This document shows positions 12,338 to 22,639 of a DNA stretch of 62,000 nt, in pieces (positions within the stretch are counted from its first letter, which is position 1; every line of letters starts with the position of its first letter). The DNA lies in the NCBI RefSeq assembly GCF_032854445.1, contig NC_088306.1, forward strand, positions 2,501 to 64,500. The letters are read 5' to 3'. The notes beneath the pieces are model-generated. The model made no database searches, was not told the origin of the DNA, and saw nothing but the letters and a program-made list of their open reading frames with translations. The position numbers and the translations under genes are program-made. The stretch is from Liolophura sinensis (lineage: Eukaryota; Mollusca; Polyplacophora; Chitonida; Chitonidae).

Positions 12338-13246
12338 TCATAGGGCAAAAATTGGAGAATATGAAAGGGACACCTGGCGTTCTGTGTACTCCAGTTTGTT
12401 CATCAGCATTTGTGTGTCAATACCATCGTGTTCAGTGTTTCTACACCGGCACTGGCATTTATTTCCCAGGAATATGCCCGCCAGGGAAACTCCAACATAA
12501 ACTAGACAGCACAGAGCTAAAAAGCAAGCCACGACATTATCAGTTTGTACAGCGTCTGTATATAAAGTCAATGTTAAGATGAGCATCCAGATAAAGCAGA
12601 AAAAGTGGTCAACGACGAAAAGTCTGATCAGGTTCGTGACATACTGAATGTTTACAGTGACGTCAGTGGCGTTTGCTGACGTGTGGACCTTACTGATTTT
12701 TCCTCTGCGGATTGTACATATTGTAATGATAATGCTCAAGGCAGCTAAGCCGACAGCCACCCACAAGATGACGACTAGCAGAAGGTAGTACGCAGAGCCG
12801 TTCTGATTAGTGCCCCTCAACGGAAGACACGCGACACTGTAAGATGTCGTCAGCTCGAAATAAACTATCGGAGTGACGGGCAACACCGAAAGGATAGTTT
12901 CCACAACCTTCTGAGAAATGATAATGAGGACGAGCTGATGTGTCAGGTAACGCTTATCGTCAGCTCTAAAATGAGAGCGGAAAACCAGAAGCACCACGTC
13001 AGTCAAAAAACAAGTCCATCAACAATCTAGGATTTCAAACAAAACAAGAAACCCTGCTGCCTTACAGCTGAATGATCCGGCATCAGCGTCAGAGAGGAGA
13101 GTTATCAGTATCCCAACCGCTAATATAAAGTGAGCGAAGTCTGATGAACTCAACGTCAGTCTCCATGACGATGTAGGTGACTTCTCAATTCCCAAACCAT
13201 ACCCGAAGGAAGCAAAAGAAGGAAGATAACTGTGCCAATCCATCAT
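12338..13246 (-). pseudogene. seven-transmembrane receptor-like gene or exon with one in-frame stop
   Basis: The minus-strand frame from ATG 13246 runs 75 codons to a TGA (13021-13019) and continues in the same frame, with no shift, for 226 more codons to the stop at 12340-12338. Read through, it shows hydrophobic helices at about residues 31-52, 63-89, 105-130, 152-178, 207-230 and 237-261, then a Cys-rich tail (GNKCQCRCRN). The layout from helix 2 to 7, a Cys61 before helix 3 and the W just after the stop recall class E/cAMP-receptor-like or class B GPCRs, but I cannot name a subfamily. A first helix is not visible. It may lie in an upstream exon, since an acceptor-like CTGTCAG precedes the ATG and a pyrimidine-rich stretch lies just after it. 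The block has no introns. It may be a recent pseudogene, a polymorphic null, or a sequencing or assembly error. Confidence 0.55.
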
Positions 13247-14744
13247 ACTGACAGGTCTGTATGATCGGCACGAAATTCACATTGATGTGTGTTAACATCT
13301 AACTCAAATAATTGGTCATGACATGTTGAGACAAATGGCTGAAATGTTTGTCAAGCACCTGGGGAGTTTTGCATCCTGTGGTTCAGTGTCTAAAGCACCG
13401 CCTATTTTGTTCGGGCTGTGCAATAGCCCAACATCTCATTCATCATCTAGGAAAGGTTTTATCCAACCACAAGCACAATTACTTTGTGACCAGGCCTTGA
13501 TATAATCCTGGACTAAACATGTGGCTTTGTACTTCTCGAATTCGTAATCCTCACAGCAAAGATCATTTACTAGTTAGATGTCTTCCGAACTGGGAGACTA
13601 GTTATCCACAGAAAAGCAACCATAAAGTTTTTAGTGTGGAATCACAATGGCTGTTGTAAACTTCGTGTCCTGAAATTTTAAGCATGCCCTGGTAGACGGA
13701 CTTGTTCATGGAGAAGTCATATCCCATTGGTCTGTATGTGAACAACTTGTCTAAAGTGATCCGCGATTAACTGGTCTAGTCTGAGCATAGTAATACCTCT
13801 TCGTCTTCCATGACACACAAAAAAACTTGTTGAATGTCCACATAAAAGTAGGCTATTGCAATCAAGGTTTAACAGAATAATGCATGGAGTGTCCACAATA
13901 AACGGTCGATTTTAACATGTTGAAATTTAACCCGTCCACCCTAGTGTATATACCAGAATACAACAGTATGTAAAGCTTATAACGCATTGGCTGGGGAGTC
14001 TTTAGAGCAGCTAATAGCTCGTGAACAGTACTCGAGGTTTTAAGTGCAGGAAACACGCACGTGTCGTATGTGCGATTTAAAGGGTCACTGTCCTATATAA
14101 TAACATATACTGGGTATACAATATCATGCCATGTGGCATGCGTTTGGAGACAAGTGTGGGATAAGTTGCAATAAGGGTTCAAAATTTTGAGCTCAAAGTG
14201 TGTGGGGCTTTTTGTTATTGGTTTGCACTGACTGGCGGTTAAAGCAACCACAACAGGTGGAGTCACAGTAGTTGAATAACTATGAGCACGTGGTCGGTAC
14301 GGGATGTAGGTGGCAACCTAAACAATAATATAAATGACTACAGCGTAGAGAGTAAAATCAAAGCATCGTCGACATTGTGATAGTTTGCAAATGGTAATCG
14401 TCGACATTGTGATAGTTTGCAAATGGTCACACGAAGCACCTGAAGTTCTTCTGGCACACTGTAACTGCTGTTACAAATCGTTTGAATCCCATTAATAAAA
14501 AAAATATAAAAAAAAGTTTCCAAAAAAAAAAATATATAAACAGCAAACGAAACTAGTAACTTGTAAGTCAACAGTTTTCAATGAAGCAAGGAATTTAGCC
14601 GACATTCGTTCCAGAGTAGCCAAATGGTTTGCCCTTGTTAATGTGTAAACACGAAACGAAGTAACACTGCCTCTTCACTGACTTTGGTCCGCCTGCGTTA
14701 CCAGACCCTGTCGAGATCCCTGCTAGTTCCCACCTACGCCAAAT
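13247..14744. other. no gene seen
   Basis: AT-rich sequence with scattered short frames. It would contain any upstream exon of the minus-strand 7TM block, but I cannot identify one. A region around 14318-14440 recurs in diverged form at about 21665-21790. Confidence 0.4.
14365..14432. repeat. 34-bp tandem duplication
   Basis: ATCGTCGACATTGTGATAGT followed by TTGCAAATGGT occurs twice back to back. A diverged version of one unit (GACAGTGTGAAAAACTGG) is seen near 21728. Confidence 0.8.
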
Positions 14745-15140
14745 ATATTTGTTACTGGCATGGAAGCGTTTACGGGCATTCAAACTTTGTTTCATTTGAA
14801 CTCATTTGTGTTAGTTGGTTAGCGCGACAGCGCAGCGTAATGACCCAGAAGCCTCTCACCAATGAGGTCGCTGTGAGTTCAAGTCCAGCACATGCTGGCT
14901 TCCTCTCCGCCGTAAGTGGGAAGGTCTCCCAGCAACCTGCGGATGGTCGTGGTTTTCCCCCGGGCTCTGTCCAGTTTGCTCCCACCATAATGCTGGCCGC
15001 CATTGTATAAGTGAAACATTCTTGAGTACGCCTTAAAACACCAACCAAATAAATAAATCAAATAAATGAATTGATTTGAGATTGAGATTTGTGGTTTGGC
15101 AAAGCCTATCCCTGCTGAAACGGTTACTATTATTCATGTG
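14745..15140 (+). repeat. dispersed repeat copy 1 (interrupted by a SINE)
   Basis: Sequence at 14745-14810 and, after a SINE, 15081-15140 matches the uninterrupted copy at about 19685-19802 (GGAGGCGTTTACGTACATTC and GAGATTTGTGGTTTGGGAAA there). It lies directly upstream of the DIRS-like ORF1 remnant and may be the left end of that element. Confidence 0.7.
14811..15067 (+). mobile_element. tRNA-derived SINE, family A, near full length
   Basis: It has a tRNA-like head (A-box region AGTTGGTTAGCGCG, B-box GTGAGTTCAAGTCC), a central part with AACCTGCGGATGGTCGTGG, the conserved 3' module (CACCATAATGCTGGCCGCC, then TTGAGTACGCCTTAAAACAC) and an AAATAAAT tail. Probable 13-bp, somewhat diverged target duplications lie at 14798-14810 and 15068-15080. 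The empty paralogous site is at about 19740. Confidence 0.9.
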
Positions 15141-15187
15141 AATTCTGTATGTCAACCTAAAATCAGCCCCACTTCGAAAGGGGCAGT

Positions 15188-15460
15188 GTGGCGAGGCATC
15201 AAAAACGGCGAAAAGCCGATAGCCTTGCTTTTCCGTATACCGGAAATCGCAAACAATTTAATTTCAGCATGGAGATAGCTGAGCGGTTAGCGTCTGTTGC
15301 CGACGGCATGCAGCGAGGTTCCGGAGAGCGTCTCGTTTTAGAGACGATCACTTTCAAGTTACAAAGGCGTAACAAGCTTAAGCGATAAGCAGATAAGTCA
15401 CCGGGAGGATGGGACCCTGTGAAGGAATTCGCATGCGACGACTTAGACTTAAAAACCTTC
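15188..15460 (+). pseudogene. DIRS-like retrotransposon ORF1 remnant
   Basis: The frame reads YTGNRKQFNFSMEIAERLAS, then RRNKLKR, an in-frame TAA at 15386-15388, then ADKSPGGWDPVKEF and ACDDLDL. From memory this N-rich, Q-F-N-F..., RRxKLIxIADxSxxGW order resembles the gag-like ORF1 of DIRS/Ngaro-type tyrosine-recombinase retrotransposons common in marine invertebrates. It is short, broken by the stop and has no downstream continuation. A reverse-transcriptase scrap in the same orientation lies at 17160-17255. Confidence 0.5.
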
Positions 15461-16028
15461 TAATATTTGAAATATGGCAGAGCAAGTGATTTTGTATTAA
15501 ATAACCTCAGCGATGGACATGTTATCCCTTTTAATTCTATAACAGAAAGGAGGTATTTTGCCAACAACTTAAAAAATTTAACAAAGCACAGGAGCATCCA
15601 GAATTCGCTATGGAAGCGATCTCTGACCTTCTGAATGGTTGTATTTTAGAATCTAATAAATATCTAATATGTTCATATTTTATCGGAAGTCTGGTTATCA
15701 TTTTGTAAAAAGTCAGTGAGTATTTAAGGTTTTCCTGGGTGTTAGATGGATACCTGAAATATACACAAGGAAAAAAGTTAAGCACCCCCTGCTAAGATCA
15801 ATTATTAAAAATCCCCATTAATTTCTATTGTAATGCCAGTTATGATGATGACAAGAATGATGTTCCTTTGAACGATTGTGGTTCTTCATGTTTGACAGTA
15901 ACGTAATAACCTTATGTTCTGCGACAAGAAAATTTTTTCGTGCAATTATGCAAAATTCAGTATGCGTGACCTTGAAATTTTTGTACCTAAGGTCGGTGTT
16001 GCGTAATGTGGACTAATCTTCTGTAAAC
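15461..16028. other. no gene seen
   Basis: AT-rich sequence between the DIRS-like ORF1 scrap and the decayed Tc1-like transposase. No domain recognised. Confidence 0.4.
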
Positions 16029-16900
16029 ATGGCACGAAGGCGTATATCAGAGGAGCAAATGTTGCAAATTATCGGTGTGCACTCCACCATGTTGTAGTTC
16101 AAAGCTATCGGGCGTTAATTGGGCCACCGTTATACAGTGATAAGCTGATTGGCGAGAAAACACGGTGAATATAATGCTGTGAAAACCGACCACGCTTCGG
16201 CCGACCACCCGTAACATCACTGCGTGAAGACAGGGCACTGGTCCGACTGGTGCAGCGTCAGCCATCTGCATCAAGTCCATCTTTGAGGCGACAGTGGCTA
16301 CCCAACAGACAGCTGTTCACAAGAACCGCGAGAAACCGCTTGAAAGCCGCAGGACTGAGGGCAACGAGAGTCATCAAACGACCCCAATTGTCAAATCGCC
16401 ATCACCGTATACGTTTGGCATGGGGTTTAGCACGACGAGGTTGGATTTTGAGGACCTGGCGTAAAATACATTAGTCGGAGGAAAGTCGGTTTTTGCTCAA
16501 CATTACAGATGGACGACTGAGGGTTTGGAGGCACAAGAACACAACATATACACCCACAAACAGCCACCCGTATGTTCCTTATGGAGGGGGTTCTGTAACT
16601 GTTTGGGGGTGCATAATCCTACAACTGCAAACTGGGCTTGGTCACAATACGAGGAAACCTCACAGGTGATCAATACATTCGGGAGGTCCTTTAACCAGTT
16701 GTCGTTCCTCATTTTGAGAACAACCCATTAGGTATAAGACCTAATAGGTGGGTGGGTGTACATCGATGACAACGCCTCATCGTTCTCGGGCAGTAATAGC
16801 CTACCTCCAGAACGAACCCGTGACAACTCTGCCTTGGTCCACACTCCAAGTGATATTTTTACGTAAACATTTACGCCCTATGAAGCCAGATAAACTCTGA
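16029..16900 (+). pseudogene. decayed Tc1-like transposase
   Basis: Starts like a transposase (ATG, MARRRISEEQ) but has a stop within about 20 codons. Later fragments in shifting frames are diagnostic: NRLKAAGLRATRVIKRPQLS, then RHHRIRLAWGLARRGW, EESRFLL, DGRLRVWR, YGGGSVTVWG and, near 16790-16860, AVIAYLQNEPVTTLPWS. The order matches the intact element at 4885-5892, but there are several stops and frameshifts and the first catalytic D is E in the SEESRFLL segment. I could not find convincing TIRs. It sits between the two DIRS-like scraps, so it may have inserted into that element. Confidence 0.85.
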
Positions 16901-17159
16901 AGTTCAATACTTACAAGCCATTTTTATTTTGTGAAAAATACACCTGGTTTGGCTAACGGTATCCTGAATAAATTGTAAAGTCTAGTGTCACTTATGGTGT
17001 TTTCTTTTTGACGGAATGTTGCACTTTTTGATCACAGCCGTTGCTGCGATATCAGTTTGCTAATAATATCCCAACACCAATGATTTTATCTGTCAGTGCA
17101 GACTTTCCAGAGGTGGTACTTAACTTTTTTCTGTGTATGTTTTAGTTTTAGTGTTTTTA

Positions 17160-17255
17160 TTCGGTTTGACTTCCTCGCCATTCTTGTTTACTGAATGTTT
17201 AAGACCTTTAGTCAGATTTTGGAGATGTAATGCCATAAAGGTTTTACTGTTTCTA
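17160..17255 (+). pseudogene. reverse-transcriptase fragment (DIRS/Gypsy-like)
   Basis: FGLTSSPFLFTECLRPLVRF, then WRCNAIKVLLFL, resembles the RT block FGLxSAPxxFTxxLxPLxxxWR that precedes the YLDD motif. The frame continues but YLDD itself is lost (FLAW). Only this one block is recognisable. Taken with the ORF1 scrap at 15188-15460 it suggests a single wrecked DIRS-like element. Confidence 0.55.
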
Positions 17256-17509
17256 GCCTGGTCTTACAACGTTAATTTCAATAATTGTCCCGATTTGACG
17301 TTCGTGCATAATTCACTGCATGGAGTTGGTCTTGTAGTCATTTGTGGTTTATTTAAGCGCCAAGGGTGATGAAAATCGGAAAACAAAGGACGACCATGTT
17401 AAAGATCATTTAAACCAGAGAAAGTCGGTTTCCTCAAATCTTGGAATATAATAAATGACTATAGACCATATTGTTTTTACTTTCTTTTTCTATCGAGGGA
17501 GGCGTGGTG

Positions 17510-17595
17510 GGCCCTGTTTATTCCTAAAACTAATAAAGCGTACATTGAAATGACAAAAGAGTTATGTTCATTTGAGTGGGCGAATTAGAACTTAA
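17510..17595 (+). repeat. dispersed repeat shared with 20250-20345 (direct)
   Basis: Both copies contain TTATTCCTAAA, CTAATAAAGCGTAC and CGAATTAGAAC in the same order. Each lies at the downstream side of a DIRS-like/dispersed-repeat block, which fits a shared 3' end of one element family. Confidence 0.7.
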
Positions 17596-17599
17596 ATAC

Positions 17600-19680
17600 G
17601 GTAACGGATTTTTTCTTTAAAACCCAGTCTTATGACGTTCAGAGATTTAGAATACAGGCTTTTCTCTGCTCTCTGTTTATCATCTGTTAATCTCTATCGA
17701 CTCCGAGGTAAAAAGTTTAATATTTTGGTAGCGTATGAGACCGATATTTACCTCGGGTGTTTGGAGACACCACTAGAGGAATATGGATTTACTCTCAATA
17801 CTCCAATGCATTAATTCAATGCTGTTATTATATTTAATACACCAAATGCTGATTCTCAGCCTGTATTGTTCCGGGATAACTGTTGGAGGAAAACTCAAGT
17901 CTTACGACTCATTTCAGTAAATCGTCAAGAACAGCATAATAGAAGATCCGAAGATTTTTTTTTCAGTTCGAACACTAAACAGTCAAATCCTTTTTTTTTC
18001 ACATATATACGGTGAAATCATCAAATATTCCTTCAGTATCGGCAATACCATTTGCGAGAGAGAGTTTCAGGGGGGAATAGCTCTGGGCGGCTTGCTGACA
18101 CGGTAAACAGTCTTCAGCGCTTTAAAAATATTACGACAGGTATATGTGCTGGAATTTCTTCCTAACCGTAAACCTGGGGAATATTTTAATGTACGTGAAA
18201 TAACTCTTTAACTCATATAGTCACAGTCCCTTCAGTATAACACTAAATCTTGACTGCGTAATATACTGAAAATAGCAAATCTCCCGCGGAGTTGAACAAA
18301 CCTCCCGCCAGATCGAGCACATCTCCAGCGAATTCGAATACAGGCTCCGCCAGCTGTCAATCAAGTTCGACACCTTTATGGAAGATCGGCCATCCCTATG
18401 GGATGCTCATCGATGTGTAGGCTGCATCTTGAGAGCTTATAGCTGTCTTGCATCTGTTTACTTCAGTATTTGTAAATCTTCATCCGTGGTATTCGTCTAA
18501 CTAACCCCTAGTGTATTGTCTTGATCTTGCCGTTGCCTTTGCCGTTGTCTTGATTGTCGTAGACGTCCATGACCATCTGTCTGACGCGGTGCTGGTGGTA
18601 AATTTGTATTGGCGTGTACACACCCTAATCGGACGATTTACGCCAAAATCTGTCAGACGCCATAATCGATGTCCTTTGATAGCGTGTAGATACAGTAGGC
18701 GGTGCTAACCACCAAAAATCCTACATTTTGATTGGCTGACGTGCATTTAGAAGCGTTCGCCTCTTACTACGCCCCGCCTGTATAATTTACTATAATGGCG
18801 AAACCAATGTGGCGTCATTTTCCCCATATCAACATAAAGCCCTTTAGTTTCTATCAAATAGTACTATATTAAATATTAATATGAAGAACACAGATACTAT
18901 AAAATCTGCTCTTTCCAACAATGCCAATATGTAGAGCCGCTTTCGTAAGTATTAAAATCCTAGATTCTAAGGCCTCCAATTCGAAATGCTAAACATCATG
19001 GTAGACTTCACAAACCACGACGAAGTGACGTGAATCATTTCAAAATGATCATCGGAAATAAGTATCTAAATAGCTTCTACTTAAGGTAAGACCATAGAAA
19101 CTCCAGCAATACATACCTGTTTCATAAGCTATGAGCCCTAAACCAACATTAAGTATATTTTTATACCAGAATTCTGTGACAAACCGTCATTAAAATTTTA
19201 CTGTTGTTGCTGTAATCAATCGTCAACCACACATACATCTATCAAAAGTAACCCTGTGAACGTCTTCTTACATTTAATTTTCGTTTACAATATAATGTTA
19301 GACATGCATAAGACATGTAGGAAGACTCACAATTCAACGACCAAAAAAATCTCTAGGTCGGATGTTCAATAGTGGTGATTGTCTCAGGCTCGATTAGCCG
19401 ATACGAGAATTCCTCTGAATCTTCATGCAGTATTGTGTTATTGTTTTAGAACTTAACAGCAGAGATACAGGTAAGCTGCAGACGACAGTTATTTATGAAT
19501 ATTTTGCGCCATTTTCGTGTTGTCGCTTTTATACAGATCATGTATTTCTTGTGAAATACTCAGTACAGTCAAGTAATCACAAATACACTTCCAGTGTAGC
19601 ATCAGACAACCAGATTACTTCCAGGTGACACCAGTCAATCTGATATGAATAAGACATTGTCCATGTCTTTTCGTCACAAT
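17600..19680 (+). mobile_element. 2.1-kb noncoding dispersed element, copy 1 (uninterrupted)
   Basis: Nearly the whole stretch is matched in reverse complement by 29036-33040. Landmarks: CTTTTCTCTGCTCTCTGTTT-type sequence at 17660 against 32960; TCTGTCAGACGCCATAATCG at 18645 against 30950; ATCCTACATTTTGATTGGCT at 18718 against 30880; TATTTTGCGCCATTTTCGTG at 19500 against 30210; AGATTACTTCCAGGTGACAC at 19612 against 29090. It has no open frame of note. Copy 2 sits inside a tandem array, which shows this is an insertion unit. I see no clear TIR, LTR or target duplication, so its class is unknown. Confidence 0.8.
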
Positions 19681-19682
19681 AT

Positions 19683-20350
19683 ATTTGCTTTTGGTACGGA
19701 GGCGTTTACGTACATTCAGACTATGTGGTCAGTTGAATTAATTTGTGACTGAGATTTGTGGTTTGGGAAAGCTTATCCGTGCTGAAGCGGTTACTATTCT
19801 TCATAGGATGTGGCTAGTTGAATGTCCATGGTGTATTTTTGGAGCACAGCGAGGCGGTATTAACATACCAATACTTTGTCATGCACGGACATTTTGGGGG
19901 GTTTGTGTGCGTTAGGGGTATACATAGTGTTTCGTATTTTTCCTTTTTTGGCACTGGCGGGCGTATGCTTTGCTCACGGATGGCCGGTTACTATGGTTAA
20001 ACAATGTATCTGGGAAAGCCTTGTGTCTAATATATTATAAAAATCAATTGCTATATTAGATGAATTCCGCCATTCAGACAGGAAATGTTTGGCAGCTCGA
20101 CTACGGAAACAGGGTTCCAAAATTTCCCTTTCGGGGTATATCTCTGGTTTTACCTGGGTGGAGCCCGATATCTTTGAAATTCGTTTTTCGCATGTGGCTA
20201 TACCATTTTGTTGTTGTCTTACACATGTATTCACGCCAAGCGAGATGCGTGGCGGCGGACCCTGGTTATTCCTAAAGCTAATAAAGCGTACGTTTAAATA
20301 GCAATTGCTTTATGCTCGTTTGAGTTGACGAATTAGAACATAAGTAGCAA
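19683..20350 (+). repeat. dispersed repeat copy 2 (short derivative of the DIRS-like block)
   Basis: The left part (19685-19802) matches 14745-15140 without the SINE, and the right part (20250-20345) matches 17510-17595. The middle has no ORF1 or RT homology. This looks like an internally deleted or solo derivative of the block at 14.7-17.6 kb. Confidence 0.55.
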
Positions 20351-20544
20351 ATTATACTCTCCCCCGAGCACAATGCCTTATGCACAGTTGAGTAAAAAAT
20401 GCAGTGATGTTAATAGCAATTTATATCATCACAGAAATCCGGTCAGGACATACCCGCTGCAGATTTGTGTTTTTTATTTCGTTTTATTTACAGACCTTAT
20501 TAGCTAATATACTATTTAATAGCCGCATTGTTAGATTATGCAAT

Positions 20545-20630
20545 CCCGGTTTACTCCCACCATAACAACGGCCAGCGTCGTATAAGTGAATTATTCTTGA
20601 GTACGGTGTAAAATACCAAATAAGTAAATA
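20545..20630 (+). mobile_element. SINE family A, 3' fragment
   Basis: CCCGGTTTACTCCCACCATA, then GTCGTATAAGTGAATTATTC and TTGAGTACGGTGTAAAATAC with an AT-rich tail. Only the 3' module remains. Confidence 0.85.
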
Positions 20631-21039
20631 TACTTGAGGGCCTCGCCAAACGTCTGGAGAGCTCGTCGTCTGCAAACATTATAGCCATCCCAAGCTCTTT
20701 ACACGTCTCTCGAAATATTGTCATATTTGTATTGTGTAACTCAGATGCGATAACATGTTTGGCCGTCAAAATTAGGAAAAAAGTCTGCGCAGATCAACTG
20801 GTTTTCAAATTACAGAATCCATGGTTCAGTCTGATACTATCTAAATAAACAGACATAACGGCAATTGCGTAAATCGGAGGGTTTCGGCTTCCGCTCAGGT
20901 TTAGGCACAACAGTTACATGTATCTACTTACTCAGCAAATTAACTATGAATTTATTATTCTTCCATTTTCTACTACATATTGTTGTTTTCTCTGCTCATG
21001 GTAGAAGTACAAAACTATGTCAATGAACAGACAAAGAAA

Positions 21040-21640
21040 AAGGTTATTCGAGTCATGTCGCGAACGTGTTATTGACGCAGGCGGAATCAAAAGGTTGGCA
21101 AGCTCAGAAATTGTTGCCGAATCTCCACTCAGGGTCATGGGTGCACAAGAAAGTTATTTGCATCCATAAATGCTCTTGTTACCTGAGCTGTATTGGGAAG
21201 ATCATTGTCCTGCTGACATGTGATCTAAGGGGCTGTGATGATGCATGGAAAGGACGAGAGCGGGTTGAAGGATTTGGTTTCGGTAACGTGCAGTATTCAA
21301 ATTACCGTCAAGAAAATCAAGAGGAACACGATGGCGAAATGTGAAACCTCTCCACACCATTACTGACCCGTCACCAAAACCGGTTCTCTCGACAACACAG
21401 GCGTCAAAGTCTCTCACACCGACGACGATACCCGCGTTGACGCTCATCTGGGTTGGAAAGGTGGAAAAGTGATTCGTTCGAAAACAGTACATTTCACAAA
21501 AACCACAACACAATCTTCCGCTGACGATTTCTTACGGTTTCTGGCATCAGGCGAGCGCTGCTAGGGTGTTTGTGTCATAATGCATCGACCTCGAGACCTC
21601 CTGTTGTGGAAAGCATACCAGCCGCCTGATTACGTTCGTT
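21040..21640 (-). pseudogene. decayed Tc1-like transposase
   Basis: The minus-strand frame 21513-21202 reads RTNHFSTFPTQMSVNAGIVV, GVRDFDACVVERTGFGDGSV and MVWRGFTFRHRVPLDFLDGN, then LNTARYRNQILQPALVLSM. Downstream in another frame comes NTAQVTRAFMDANNFLVHP. These align in order with the central and C-terminal catalytic core of Tc1 transposases (GGGSVMVWG..., YRDxILxP, HTAxVTxxFL). The N-terminal part (21520-21640) is frameshifted, and the final DLNPIE block is not visible. Confidence 0.85.
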
Positions 21641-22490
21641 TAACGCCACTCTTGGCATGCCTCGTAATGCCTATAATATAATTAAAAACGTACAGCATAG
21701 GGGGTAAAACCAGAGAAGCAACGACAGTGTGAAAAACTGGCAAATGGTCATACGTGAAGTACGGTCTTTGTTCAGTTTACCTCAGTCAGGATTTTATTCT
21801 AACTGTTCATGTAAATGCAACTTAGTAGCAATTTACACGCCACCTAACCCCATGGCAAAAATAGGTTAAAAAAAATGCAGTGATGTCAATTGCAATTTAT
21901 TAGACGTCACTTTAAAACTGAAAGGGGGAACGTTTGCACTGGCTTAAGTGTGACAATCCACTGCCACACAAAACTGGCAAATCCGAGCATGCAGAGTCGT
22001 TAAACACTCACCACGTGGCCGGTGTGCTTCAAACAAAGCGCGATTTATTCAGTAAATGTGTATTCCGAGGTCAATCCCAGTTCATAACGAATATGAATAT
22101 AGGATGTACATGTACACTGGTAATTTAATTCATTAAAATCCTTTTAAAATTTTAAAATTTTGCAAACTTTAATATTTTGACCGAGCATATATCTTAATTG
22201 CTTTAACTTTACATTAACTTTTAAACTGCTATGCCAAAATTTTTGTCTTTGCTTTCATATTTTATAAAATGAAATCAGATGTAGGCGCCGTAACAGGTAT
22301 TCGTATAGCAATCACCAACCGTAATGAAAGTTCCACTTTAATTTCGACCGCCAGGCAAATTTCCAAGACCAAAACTTCGTTGTTAATAAAGTAAGCTTGT
22401 TCATATAAATTGGCCACAACTTCCAGCCTGTGTAACGACTGGCTATAAGTGAATTACTCATGTATACCATATGACCTACCTTTATCGGCT
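21641..22490. other. no gene; diverged dispersed repeats
   Basis: 21665-21790 matches 14318-14440 weakly. AAAAAATGCAGTGATGT at about 21870 matches 20395, placing direct repeats on either side of the Tc1/SINE cluster. Nothing coding was recognised. Confidence 0.4.
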
Positions 22491-22493
22491 TGC

Positions 22494-22610
22494 TGGTACG
22501 TGGGAAGGCCTCGCAGCTAACTGCGGATGGTCGTGGGTTCCCCCGGGCTTGCCTCTCAACATAATGCTGGTCGCCGTCATATAAGTGAAATATTCTTCAG
22601 TTCTCTCTTA
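22494..22610 (+). mobile_element. SINE family A, 3' fragment
   Basis: GTACGTGGGAAGGCCTCGCA, CTGCGGATGGTCGTGGGTTC, CATAATGCTGGTCGCCGTCA and TATAAGTGAAATATTCTTCA are visible in order. The tail is lost. Confidence 0.85.
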
Positions 22611-22639
22611 ACTTGGACCATCCATTAAGGAGAGGCCTG

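Noticed and set aside
13019-13021. Selenocysteine recoding of the TGA in the 7TM frame
   Set aside because: No reason to expect Sec in a transmembrane helix, and I could not identify a SECIS hairpin downstream. A null allele or base error is simpler.
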